Notes: a model not told the origin generated them from the sequence alone. A stretch of 64,000 nucleotides of DNA from an uncultured Oscillospiraceae bacterium (GCA_934597255.1 CAKTQV010000003.1:178773-242772); one strand, 5' to 3'; numbered from the stretch's first letter, positions 45,405 to 52,779 are shown. Numbers and translations are program-made.

Positions 45405-45958
45405 GCGTCTCCCTCCTTTTCCTCTCCGTCCGCCGGAGCGGCGATATCCTCCGTTTCGGGCCGGACAAAGCGCCGGACCATGGTCCACAGGATGCACACG
45501 CCGTAAAGCGCCATGCCGACGCCCAGGATCAGCGCCAGCGGCCACAGCGGGAAGCTTCCGGCCAGAACGGAGCTGCGCTTGTGCAGCCGGAACTGCTCGC
45601 CCATGAGCGTGAACATGTTGCGTGCGATGTAAAAGGCGACCAGCGAGAAAATAAGATCCCAGACGGTGTTGATCGCGTTGTTGAACCACGCGGGCAGGCG
45701 GCTCGACAGGAAGTCGACCGCCACCATGCCCCGGTCAAGCTGGACATAGGCCAGCGACAGATAAACGATGGGGATGAGGAAATAGGTTATCCAGTCGTTC
45801 ACGCTGGGGACGCCCCAGTGGAAAAGCTTCGTCGTGATGATGTTGACCGTCGCAACGACCGCCACGGCCAGCAGGCAGACCGGCGGGATGTACGAGACGG
45901 CCTTGGCCGCCGCCCGCATGGCCCGGTCGATCTTCCAGAAAACAGCGCGTGCCTTCAT
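45401..45958 (-). CDS. TRAP transporter small permease (DctQ family)
   Basis: A 185-residue four-helix membrane subunit of the TRAP transporter. VNDWITYFLIPIVYLSLAYVQLDRGMVAVDFLSSRLP, seen around residues 50-90, is the DctQ core. A Glu-rich C-terminal tail follows. Start ATG at 45958 behind AAGGAGGATAACCGA. Confidence 0.93.
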   Translation of the reverse strand: MKARAVFWKIDRAMRAAAKAVSYIPPVCLLAVAVVATVNIITTKLFHWGVPSVNDWITYFLIPIVYLSLAYVQLDRGMVAVDFLSSRLPAWFNNAINTVWDLIFSLVAFYIARNMFTLMGEQFRLHKRSSVLAGSFPLWPLALILGVGMALYGVCILWTMVRRFVRPETEDIAAPADGEEKEGDA

Positions 45959-45974
45959 TCGGTTATCCTCCTTA

Positions 45975-46796
45975 TCACCATTGCAGCCAGTCCTCGTGCT
46001 GCACAAAATCCGCCGGGTCCATATAGGGGGCATAGCTGTTGTCGTCGTCCAGCGTCCGGTAGGGCTGCGGATACTGGCAGCTCCGCTGCACGGGCTGCAT
46101 CAGTCCGTAGACCTCATGGGCGTCGAACGCCTCGCTCCGCGGCGGGGGCGCCATTCCGCCCACCGGCGGCGGCACGTTGTAATCCGTCCCGGCCAGCTCC
46201 TCGTCCGTAAGCTCGCCCTCGCGCTTCCGGGCCGCCAGATATTCGCCGCGGCCCCAGTTCTTATGGTCGAACGGCTGGTGCATATCCGTGGCGACGATCT
46301 CGTGCAGGTATTTCCACTGCCCGTCCTCAAAGACAAAATCGGCGCCGTAGCGCTCGATGGTGAACGAGCCCTCCTTGTGCCCCGACGCCGTGAGCGACAT
46401 GGGCGCATACCCATGGCACAGCCAGGACGCGCGGACGCTCTGTCCGTCCTCCGCCGCCTCCACAACGCCGGAATTGAGCTCGTTCATCTCGTAATAGCCC
46501 AGGCCTCTCGGCTCGCGCCCGCCGGCCTCCGGCCAGCGCTCCACGATCTCCCGGAAGCCTTCGTGAACGGAAAGATCCATCCGGCCCACGCAGCACCACC
46601 AGACCTCGCGCCAGCCCCGCGCCCGGCCCCAGTTGAAGCCCCAGGCGACCTGGTCGGACATGCTCCACATGCTGGTGAATTCCTCGCGGGCCCTGGCGTT
46701 GGCGATGTAATACTGGTGATAGGCGTGGATCTGCTCGGCCTCGATGCAGCCGTTGATGCTGTGTATCCGCTGGGAAAGAGTCCGCTGTTTATCCAT
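45975..46796 (-). CDS. NTF2/SnoaL-like protein B of the TRAP cluster
   Basis: A 273-residue protein with an NTF2/SnoaL-like domain. Shared elements: IEAEQIHAYHQYYIANARAREEF near residue 18 (helical), EDGQSVRASWLCHGY near residue 116, YGADFVFEDGQWKYLHEIV near residue 148. The C-terminal third contains an insertion (residues 180-230) and ends in PQPYRTLDDDNSYAPY, a tail also seen in C and D. The segment WGFNWGRARGWREVWWCC near residue 51 is very rich in tryptophan. It lies 4 bases after protein C and is followed by the TRAP permeases. Confidence 0.75.
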   Translation of the reverse strand: MDKQRTLSQRIHSINGCIEAEQIHAYHQYYIANARAREEFTSMWSMSDQVAWGFNWGRARGWREVWWCCVGRMDLSVHEGFREIVERWPEAGGREPRGLGYYEMNELNSGVVEAAEDGQSVRASWLCHGYAPMSLTASGHKEGSFTIERYGADFVFEDGQWKYLHEIVATDMHQPFDHKNWGRGEYLAARKREGELTDEELAGTDYNVPPPVGGMAPPPRSEAFDAHEVYGLMQPVQRSCQYPQPYRTLDDDNSYAPYMDPADFVQHEDWLQW

Positions 46797-46799
46797 GTC

Positions 46800-47606
46800 T
46801 TACCTCCCCCATGCCTTCCGGGCTGCGATCTCCGTGTCCCAGGCGATGCTCTTCACGCGGCGGTTGAGCCCCGGATGCCCCTCCGGGCCGTAGCTGTTCT
46901 GCTCGCCGAGCGTTTCATAGCCCAGCGGCACCGGCGGCCAGTCGTCCTCGAGCATATAGGTGTTGTCGTGCGCCAGGAACGAGCGGTCGGCCGTGCCGAA
47001 GCGCTCCTGCTCCGGGTTGACGCCGGGCGCGGGAAAGACCGGCTCGGCGTTGAAATCGCCGCCGACAGGGCAGTAGAAATCCTGCGCCTCCACCAGATGC
47101 AGCAGCCGCCAGCCCGACGCCTCGCGCACAAAGTCCGCCCCCAGCGTCCAAACCGACCACCAGGCCTTCGCCTGACGGCCCGGACGGCAGAAGGTGCTCT
47201 GGCCGGTCATATACCAGCGTCCGCGGGCGGAACGGCCGTCGTCCGACAAGACCACGAGCGGCGTATTGACACAGCGGCTTTCAAACAATCCCGCGCCGAG
47301 ATTTTCCGGCCGGTCGTCCACATAGCCGTCCGCGGCCGCCGCCGCCAGCGCCTGCTCCCGCTCGCGCCGCTGACTGTCCAGATACCAGCGCCGGACGGAG
47401 CCCATGCCGCAGTAAAAGCCCCAGTTGCTTCCGAACGAGGCCTTTTCCCGGTTTTCCGGCTCCTGCACCCAAAGCTCGTCCAGCTCGCGCTCCCGCTCGC
47501 CGGCCGTGTAATAATAGCTGCGGCGGCTCATGAGCGCCCGTATCTGCTCAATGTCCCATATCCGACGGATCAGCTCGTCGTCCGTATAGAGACGCTCGTC
47601 CGGCAT
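46800..47606 (-). CDS. NTF2/SnoaL-like protein C of the TRAP cluster
   Basis: A 268-residue member of the same group. It shares IEQIRALMSRRSYYYTAGERERELDELW near residue 19 (read in two halves), SDDGRSARGRWYMTG near residue 121, LGADFVREASGWRLLHLVEAQDFYCP near residue 154 and a PLGYETLGEQNSYGP tail. The cysteine and aspartate after the last beta strand are shared with D. Two bases separate it from D, indicating tight translational coupling. Enzymatic role unknown. Confidence 0.75.
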   Translation of the reverse strand: MPDERLYTDDELIRRIWDIEQIRALMSRRSYYYTAGERERELDELWVQEPENREKASFGSNWGFYCGMGSVRRWYLDSQRREREQALAAAAADGYVDDRPENLGAGLFESRCVNTPLVVLSDDGRSARGRWYMTGQSTFCRPGRQAKAWWSVWTLGADFVREASGWRLLHLVEAQDFYCPVGGDFNAEPVFPAPGVNPEQERFGTADRSFLAHDNTYMLEDDWPPVPLGYETLGEQNSYGPEGHPGLNRRVKSIAWDTEIAARKAWGR

Positions 47607-47608
47607 GC

Positions 47609-48337
47609 TCAGCGCACCTCCTCATAGCCATAGGTGAATGTGTCGGAAAAATGCTCATAGGGCTGCGGGCATTCCGGCATCCGGCCGCCGACGCGTCCGG
47701 GCGTCCACAGCATATGCAGCGGCGCGGCCGCATCCGGCGCGGGCAGCTTCGCGTCCGCCAGCTCTTCAAAGCCCGGCTCGGCCGGCCGATCCCGGCGCGG
47801 TAGCCACCAGCACTCGCCGCTGGGGCAGTCAACGTCCTTCAGATCGAGCAGATGCCACAGCTTCCATGCCCCGTTTTCCAGACAGAAATCCGCCGCGTAT
47901 ACGCCGATCGTCCAATACGACAGCGGCCCCTCCGCCCCGAAGCGGCAGTCGGAGCCCTGAACGGCCCACAGGCCCTTGGCCGTCTGCCCGTCGCCGGCCA
48001 CCTCGACGATATCCGACGACAGCGGCTTGAGATCCATCTGGCCAAGGCCGAAACCCTCCTTCGCCTGCTTCGGAAAGCGGCGGCGCAGCACGCGGTCGGA
48101 AAGCGCGGTGCGGGCGGCGGCGGCGTCATAGTATCGCCGGATGGAGTCCGCCCCGAGATACCATCCCTCGTTCACGCCCAGACAGACGTCCTGTCTCTGC
48201 GTGCTCCAGAACAGATCAAAAAAGCGCGCCTCGCCCCTGTACAGCGTCTCCTGCGACATACGGCCCATCAGATTCCGTATCTCGCGCAGAGCCTCCCAGC
48301 GGCCGGTCAGCTCCTCGGTCGTGTATTCCTTCGTAAT
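47609..48337 (-). CDS. NTF2/SnoaL-like protein D, first gene of the TRAP cluster; probable ATT start
   Basis: A 242-residue homologue of A-C with LREIRNLMGRMSQETLYRGEARFFDLFW near residue 17 (read in two halves), AGDGQTAKGLWAVQG near residue 103, YAADFCLENGAWKLWHLLDLKDVDCP near residue 136 and a CPQPYEHFSDTFTYGY tail. GGGAGG is followed after six bases by ATT-ACG-AAG. The alignment with C needs about eight residues before YTTEEL, exactly what the ATT gives. The first ATG (48268) would delete the first conserved helix, and upstream ATGs precede the predicted transcript start. ATT is therefore the best start, though rare. Confidence 0.68.
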   Translation of the reverse strand: MTKEYTTEELTGRWEALREIRNLMGRMSQETLYRGEARFFDLFWSTQRQDVCLGVNEGWYLGADSIRRYYDAAAARTALSDRVLRRRFPKQAKEGFGLGQMDLKPLSSDIVEVAGDGQTAKGLWAVQGSDCRFGAEGPLSYWTIGVYAADFCLENGAWKLWHLLDLKDVDCPSGECWWLPRRDRPAEPGFEELADAKLPAPDAAAPLHMLWTPGRVGGRMPECPQPYEHFSDTFTYGYEEVR

Positions 48338-48368
48338 GTCCTGCCTCCCTTCGACTTTTTTCTTTTTA

Positions 48369-48397
48369 AGAATATCAGCGCCAAAAGAAGGGGTCAA
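48369..48397 (-). promoter_or_regulatory. Promoter for the NTF2/TRAP operon
   Basis: Minus strand TTGACC (48397-48392), 17 bases, TATTCT (48374-48369); transcript start predicted near 48362, about 25 bases before the ATT start. Confidence 0.72.
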
Positions 48398-48460
48398 TGC
48401 ATATCGGCCCGCGCATGAACACCAAAAACGCGGTAGCGCTACAACATCCGGCATAAGGCA

Positions 48461-48498
48461 GAAAACGGCGGGGACCCGCTTTTGCAGGTCCCCGCCGT
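48461..48498 (-). terminator. Terminator of spoVAC
   Basis: Minus strand 12-bp stem ACGGCGGGGACC/GGTCCCCGCCGT with a loop of 10 bases followed by TTTTCTG. Confidence 0.85.
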
Positions 48499-48516
48499 CT
48501 CCCGTTTTTCTTTCCT

Positions 48517-48969
48517 TCACAGCAGCAACGCGATCCACAGGATCAGCCCGTACACCATGCTGGCGGACACGCCGAAGGCAATGACCGGTCCGGCGATCGT
48601 GAACAGCTTCGCCGCCGTGCCGAGTATGAAGCCCTCGGTCTTGAATTCCAGCGCCGGCGACACGACGGCGTTTGCAAAGCCCGTGATCGGCACCAGCGTG
48701 CCCGCGCCGGCACAGCGCGCCAGATCGTCGTACCAGCCGAGCCCCGTCGCCAGCGCCGAAAGGCCGACCAGCGTTATGCTGACCGCCGTGGCCGACAGCT
48801 CCTCGTCCAGCCCCGCCGCCGAACGGTACAGCTCGCCCAGGCACTGGCCGACGCAGCAGATCAGCCCGCCGATCAAAAACGCCCGCAGCAGATCCGCCCC
48901 CAGCCGGGACGGCGGGGATTTGCGCCGCACAAGCTGCGCATACTGCTCGCGCGACATTCGCATATCCAT
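48517..48969 (-). CDS. spoVAC: Stage V sporulation protein AC (SpoVAC)
   Basis: A 150-residue membrane protein of the SpoVA channel that moves dipicolinic acid during spore formation and germination. AFLIGGLICCVGQCLGELY near residue 30, GLGWYDDLARCAGAGTLVPITGFAN near residue 75 (read in parts) and SPALEFKTEGFILGTAAKLFTIAGP near residue 104 are the family hallmarks. It is alone here: spoVAD and spoVAE do not flank it, unlike the usual spoVAC-spoVAD-spoVAEB order. It supports a spore-forming lifestyle. Confidence 0.92.
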   Translation of the reverse strand: MDMRMSREQYAQLVRRKSPPSRLGADLLRAFLIGGLICCVGQCLGELYRSAAGLDEELSATAVSITLVGLSALATGLGWYDDLARCAGAGTLVPITGFANAVVSPALEFKTEGFILGTAAKLFTIAGPVIAFGVSASMVYGLILWIALLL

Positions 48970-49046
48970 AAAAATCACCCGCTGTCAGTATGCCCCAAAG
49001 CGCGGAAAACAAATCAAAAAAAGCAGCGTTTCCGCTGCCTCCGCCA

Positions 49047-49321
49047 TAAAAAAATAGCCCTTGACCGCCGATCCGGCAGCCAAGGGCTATCGTTCGCTCT
49101 TGATATCTAGCATCCTTGATTAACCTCTCTTTCTTCAAAGTCATGGCGCTCTGGAACCCCTGGGCTTTCGCCCTCGCTATATACAAACACCGCCGCAGCG
49201 GTGGTTATCCGTAAAAGACGGTTCTCGCTCGAGGGAATTTCACAGCGGCCGCTTCGCGCCATCTTCCTCGGACCGCTCGGATCCAAGGGAACCTTCAGGT
49301 CATTGGACTCACCCTTTCTGT
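49047..49321 (-). ncRNA. Candidate structured RNA, about 275 nt, class not identified
   Basis: A minus-strand transcription unit without an ORF of its own. The promoter at 49328-49356 starts it and a strong terminator (ATAGCCCTTG/CAAGGGCTAT then seven T, 49090-49047) ends it. Helices seen by eye: ATGGCGC/GCGCCAT enclosing the middle (49256-49262 with 49143-49149), a 9-bp hairpin at 49266-49288, CCCTCG/CGAGGG, CACCGC/GCGGTG and a GGGC-GAAA-GCCC tetraloop hairpin. It could be a stand-alone RNA or a leader terminated before spoVAC. I do not recognise a riboswitch or tmRNA/SRP/RNase P signature; the raiA motif of Clostridia is the known class I would test first. Confidence 0.7.
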
Positions 49322-49327
49322 GCTTTT

Positions 49328-49356
49328 ATCGTAGCAGATATGCGCCCGCGGCGCAA
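49328..49356 (-). promoter_or_regulatory. Promoter of the structured RNA
   Basis: Minus strand TTGCGC (49356-49351), 17 bases, TACGAT (49333-49328) with a TGC extension. Confidence 0.65.
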
Positions 49357-49431
49357 GCCGCCAAATCCACGAAATGCACCGCCGCGCGCTTGTGCACCAA
49401 GCCGAAATTGTGCCGCAGGGCCGTCCGACTG

Positions 49432-49459
49432 TTGACAGGCGGCCCGCATCTGTTATAAG
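49432..49459 (+). promoter_or_regulatory. Plus-strand promoter immediately before a terminator
   Basis: TTGACA (49432-49437), 16 bases, TATAAG (49454-49459) with a TGT extension. No plus-strand gene follows; the hairpin at 49474 begins about 8 bases after the predicted start. Confidence 0.6.
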
Positions 49460-49473
49460 ATGGTAATGTTATG

Positions 49474-49508
49474 AGCCCGACGGCGCCGAAGCGCCGCCGG
49501 GCTTTTTC
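49474..49508 (+). terminator. Plus-strand intrinsic terminator without an upstream gene
   Basis: AGCCCGACGGCG with CGCCGCCGGGCT (12 bp, one mismatch), 6-base loop, then TTTTTCCC. The minus strand lacks a T run, so it is oriented against the PAP2 gene that ends at 49513. Confidence 0.72.
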
Positions 49509-49512
49509 CCGT

Positions 49513-50049
49513 TTATCCCGTCCGGCACGTCCGCCGCCGGCACAGCGCGGCCGCCGTCAGCCCGACGGCCAGGCCAAGCACCGCGCCCCCCAGCACGTCC
49601 GACGGAAAATGCACAAAAAGATACAGCCGCGAAAACGCGATCAGCGCGGCAAGCGGGACGGACGCCCAGCCGAACCGCCGGTCCGCCGCACAGAGCATGA
49701 CCGCCCCGATCACGGACGAGAGCGTGTGTCCCGACGGGAAGGAGTAGTCCGAGGGACTGGCGATCAGAAGCGCCGTCTCCTCCAGCCAGCAGGGCCGCGG
49801 CCGCGCCGCGAGCGGCTTGAGACAGAGATTCCCGATCAGAAACCCCGCCGCCAGAGCCCCCAGCATCGCCGCGCCGTACCTCCGGTATTTTTTCGACAGC
49901 AGCAGTCCCGCGGCCGCCAGCAGCCAGATCGCCCCGCCGCTTCCGAGCCGCGTGATCGCCGGCATGAGAAAATCAAGCGCAGGGCACTGCAGCGCCCCGC
50001 GCAGAGCGTGAAGAACAGACCAGTCCATACGCTCGATCAGCTCTGTCAT
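49513..50049 (-). CDS. PAP2 family phosphatase (probable undecaprenyl-diphosphatase type)
   Basis: A 178-residue membrane phosphatase of the PAP2/BcrC type that may recycle undecaprenyl pyrophosphate. The three active-site motifs are present: KPLAARPRP near residue 78, YSFPSGHT near residue 102 and SRLYLFVHFPSDVLGG near residue 140. Five or six hydrophobic segments surround them. Monocistronic; AGGATATGC lies before the ATG. Confidence 0.92.
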   Translation of the reverse strand: MTELIERMDWSVLHALRGALQCPALDFLMPAITRLGSGGAIWLLAAAGLLLSKKYRRYGAAMLGALAAGFLIGNLCLKPLAARPRPCWLEETALLIASPSDYSFPSGHTLSSVIGAVMLCAADRRFGWASVPLAALIAFSRLYLFVHFPSDVLGGAVLGLAVGLTAAALCRRRTCRTG

Positions 50050-50118
50050 GCATATCCTCCGTATATGGCTCCGGCGGCGCCGCAGCCGAAGCCGTGCCGC
50101 CGCCGGGGCGCCGTGTTC

Positions 50119-50529
50119 TTATTCCGTCTCGACCTCAATGTTGTCGATGCCGTGCTGCTCAAATTCGGAGAAATAGTCGTCGATGCGGGCGTTCAGCTCG
50201 TTTTCGTCGTCCTGGCTCAGCCCCTCCTGCTCCATGTCGCGCCGGGCGAGCTCCTCGGCCAGGATGTCGAAAAACACCGCGTCCTCATAATCGGCGATCG
50301 CCTCGTGGATGCCGCCCTCCTCGTAGGCCTTCGAGGGCATGACGTGGCCGTACCAGTGCTCGGCCAGACTCTTCATGCCGCACTGGGAGCACAGCGCGAA
50401 CAGCTTCTCCTGCAGAAGATCGTAGTCCTCAAAGCGGTCGTCGCCGCGCGCGGAATTGAGTATCCAGTTGCCGATATACACCATGTCCAGCAGGCGTCTG
50501 AATTCCTTATCGGTCAGTTCAATGGTCAT
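50119..50529 (-). CDS. Conserved-looking acidic protein of unknown function
   Basis: A 136-residue soluble, acidic, helix-rich protein. It starts MTIELTDKEFRRLLDMVYIGNW and contains no metal or nucleotide motif that I recognise; the C-terminus is strongly acidic. A good AAGGAGGCGGGCAAT ribosome site and an extended -10 promoter upstream support it being a real gene. The 69-base gap to the PAP2 gene holds a GC-rich hairpin. Confidence 0.75.
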   Translation of the reverse strand: MTIELTDKEFRRLLDMVYIGNWILNSARGDDRFEDYDLLQEKLFALCSQCGMKSLAEHWYGHVMPSKAYEEGGIHEAIADYEDAVFFDILAEELARRDMEQEGLSQDDENELNARIDDYFSEFEQHGIDNIEVETE

Positions 50530-50591
50530 ATTGCCCGCCTCCTTGCGAAAAAAATGCTGCGTCCGGGCGCACCGGCACCCGGCTTGTTTCC

Positions 50592-50600
50592 ATTATATCA
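50592..50600 (-). promoter_or_regulatory. Extended -10 promoter for the unknown acidic protein gene
   Basis: Minus strand TGATATAAT (50600-50592); no convincing -35 hexamer at 16-18 bases. Confidence 0.5.
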
Positions 50601-50620
50601 TATTTGTAACACATTGCTAG

Positions 50621-50660
50621 CCAAAACACTCTTGTTTTGGGAGATAATTTATTATATGAT
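50621..50660 (+). promoter_or_regulatory. Promoter of DUF1934-argS with operator-like palindrome
   Basis: TTGTTT (50632-50637), 17 bases, TATGAT (50655-50660). A perfect inverted repeat CCAAAACA-CTCT-TGTTTTGG (50621-50640) covers the -35 box and looks like a regulator site. Confidence 0.6.
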
Positions 50661-50673
50661 ACTTATTATGAAT

Positions 50674-51105
50674 ATGAAAGACGTAATTATCTCCATCATC
50701 GGCACACAGAAGGACCCCCGCGGCGAAACCGACCGCGTGGAGCTTGTCACGGCCGGAAAATACGGCTTTGAAGACGGCGAGTGCCGCTTCAGCTACCACG
50801 AATCCGATCTGACGGGACTGGAGGGTACGAAAACCACCTTCACCGTCAGCCCCATGGGCGTGGTCATGAGCCGCGAGGGAACGCTCAACTCCCAGATGCT
50901 CTTTCAGCCCGGGAAAAAGCACGTTTTCCTGTACAACACGCCCTACGGCAGCGCAACCATGGGCGTGGACACCCGTATGCTCAAAAGCGATATGGACGAG
51001 CACGGCGGCGAGCTGGAGCTTGACTATGACATCAACTTCGAGCACAATCTCGTCGGCCGCAACCAATTCAAAATCAATGTGAAAGAGAATCAAAACCATG
51101 TCTGA
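50674..51105 (+). CDS. DUF1934 domain protein (YwiB-like)
   Basis: A 143-residue calycin-like beta-barrel protein. MKDVIISIIGTQKDPRGETDRVEL, given here in parts, then YHESDLTGLEGTKTTFTV and YDINFEHNLVGRNQFKINV match the YwiB/DUF1934 family. It overlaps argS by 8 bases, the same ywiB-argS neighbourhood as in Bacillus subtilis. In-frame ATGs at 50656 and 50668 precede the one used; none has a ribosome site. The predicted transcript start falls at about 50667. Confidence 0.88.
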   Translation: MKDVIISIIGTQKDPRGETDRVELVTAGKYGFEDGECRFSYHESDLTGLEGTKTTFTVSPMGVVMSREGTLNSQMLFQPGKKHVFLYNTPYGSATMGVDTRMLKSDMDEHGGELELDYDINFEHNLVGRNQFKINVKENQNHV

Positions 51106-52762
51106 TCTTTACGAACTGGCAAAAAAACAGATCTGTTCCATCCTGGCCGAGGCTGAGCCCGCGCTGGCGGACGTCAGCGGCAGCATCGACCGCAGCAAGA
51201 ACGCCCAGAACGGCGATCTTGCCTCCAACCACGCCATGGCCGGCGCCAAAGCGCTGCACAGCGCGCCGCGCGCCATCGCGGAAAACGTGGCCGCCCGCGC
51301 CTCGCTGGACGGGAGCTGGTTTGAGTCCGTCGAGTGCGCCGGGCCCGGCTTCCTCAATTTCCGCTTTGCCGACCGCTGGTACGCCGACGTGCTGGCCGCC
51401 ATCGCGCGCGAGGGCGCCGATTACGGCCGCGCCGACGAGCGCTGCGGCAAGCGCGTGATGGTGGAGTTCGTCTCCGCCAACCCCACCGGCCCCATGACCA
51501 TCGGAAACGCCCGCGGCGGCGTTCTGGGCGACAGCATGGCCTCCGTGCTCGACCGCGCGGGCTGGGACGTGTGGCGCGAGTTCTACGTCAACGACGCGGG
51601 CCATCAGGTCGAGATGTTCGCCCTGTCCGTCGAAGCCCGCTACATCCAGCTTCTTCAGGGCGAGGACGCCGTGGAATTCCCGGACGCCGGCTATCACGGC
51701 GACGATATCCGCGAGCTTGCCCGCGAGATATACGAAAAGGACGGCGACAAATACCTCTCCATGCCGGCCGGGGAGCGCCGCAAGGCCTTCGCCGACTACG
51801 GCATCGAGCGCAACATCGCCCGCATGCGCGCCGATCTGGAGCGCTACGGCATCCGCTACGACCAGTGGTTCCGCGAAACGGGCCTGCACCGCTCCGGCTA
51901 TGTCGCCGAGACCATCGACCTGCTCACGAAGGCCGGCCACACCTATGAAAAGGACGGCCAGCTCTGGCTGCGCAACACCGATTTCGGCGCGGACAAGGAC
52001 GAATGCATGCGCCGGGCCGACGGCACCTGGACCTATTATGCCGTGGACATCGCCTACCACCGCAACAAGTTCGTCGAGCGCGGCTTCGACCGCGTCATCA
52101 ACGTCTGGGGGGCCGATCACCACGGCCACGCCATCCGCTTCGCCGCGACGATGACCTGCCCGGAGCTTGGTCTTGCCGGCCGTCAGCTCGATTTCCTCAT
52201 CATGCAGATGGTGCGCCTCGTGCGCGGCGGCGAGACCGTGAAGGTCTCCAAGCGCACCGGCAAGGCGCTGACGCTGGCCGACCTTCTCGACGAGATCGGC
52301 GTGGACGCCTGCCGCTATTTCTTCAACGCCAAGCCCGACACCCATCTGGAGTTCGATCTTGACCTCGCCGTCCGGCAGGACAGCGAAAACCCCGTATATT
52401 ATGTCCAGTACGCCCACGCGCGCATCTGCTCGCTGATGAAGGCGCTCAAGGCCGACGGGCTTTCCGCCGACGGCCCCGTGGACGCTTCGCTGCTACGCAG
52501 CGAACAGGAGCATGAGCTCATCAAGCAGCTCGCCGCCTTCCCCTCCGAGATCCAGCGCGCCGCCGAGGACATGGACCCCTCGCGCATCAACCGCTACTGC
52601 TCGGAAACGGCCGCCCGCTTCCACAAGTTCTACAACGCCTGCCGCATCCGCGGCGAGGCGGCCGACGTGGCCGGCGCGCGTCTGGCGCTCTGCGCCGCCA
52701 CCGGCACGGTCCTTGAAAACGCCCTTTCCATTCTCGGTGTCAGCGCTCCTGAATCCATGTGA
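51098..52762 (+). CDS. argS: Arginyl-tRNA synthetase
   Basis: A class I synthetase of 554 residues. The N-terminal Arg-tRNA recognition domain precedes the catalytic core, where VEFVSANPTGPMTIGNARGG near residue 123 holds the HIGH-box position. KVSKRTGKALTL near residue 383 is the KMSKS region and YYVQYAHARICSL near residue 431 begins the DALR anticodon-binding domain. The HIGH box reads TIGN. Asn at the fourth position occurs in related synthetases as I recall; Thr in place of the first His is odd. Translation is coupled to the upstream DUF1934 gene. Confidence 0.94.
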   Translation: MSDLYELAKKQICSILAEAEPALADVSGSIDRSKNAQNGDLASNHAMAGAKALHSAPRAIAENVAARASLDGSWFESVECAGPGFLNFRFADRWYADVLAAIAREGADYGRADERCGKRVMVEFVSANPTGPMTIGNARGGVLGDSMASVLDRAGWDVWREFYVNDAGHQVEMFALSVEARYIQLLQGEDAVEFPDAGYHGDDIRELAREIYEKDGDKYLSMPAGERRKAFADYGIERNIARMRADLERYGIRYDQWFRETGLHRSGYVAETIDLLTKAGHTYEKDGQLWLRNTDFGADKDECMRRADGTWTYYAVDIAYHRNKFVERGFDRVINVWGADHHGHAIRFAATMTCPELGLAGRQLDFLIMQMVRLVRGGETVKVSKRTGKALTLADLLDEIGVDACRYFFNAKPDTHLEFDLDLAVRQDSENPVYYVQYAHARICSLMKALKADGLSADGPVDASLLRSEQEHELIKQLAAFPSEIQRAAEDMDPSRINRYCSETAARFHKFYNACRIRGEAADVAGARLALCAATGTVLENALSILGVSAPESM

Positions 52763-52779
52763 AAGGTGAATCGTCCGCC

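Noticed and set aside
50530..50667. T-box riboswitch for argS
   Set aside because: No AGGGTGG-x-ACCGCG antiterminator sequence and no terminator; the gap holds two promoters and a palindrome only.
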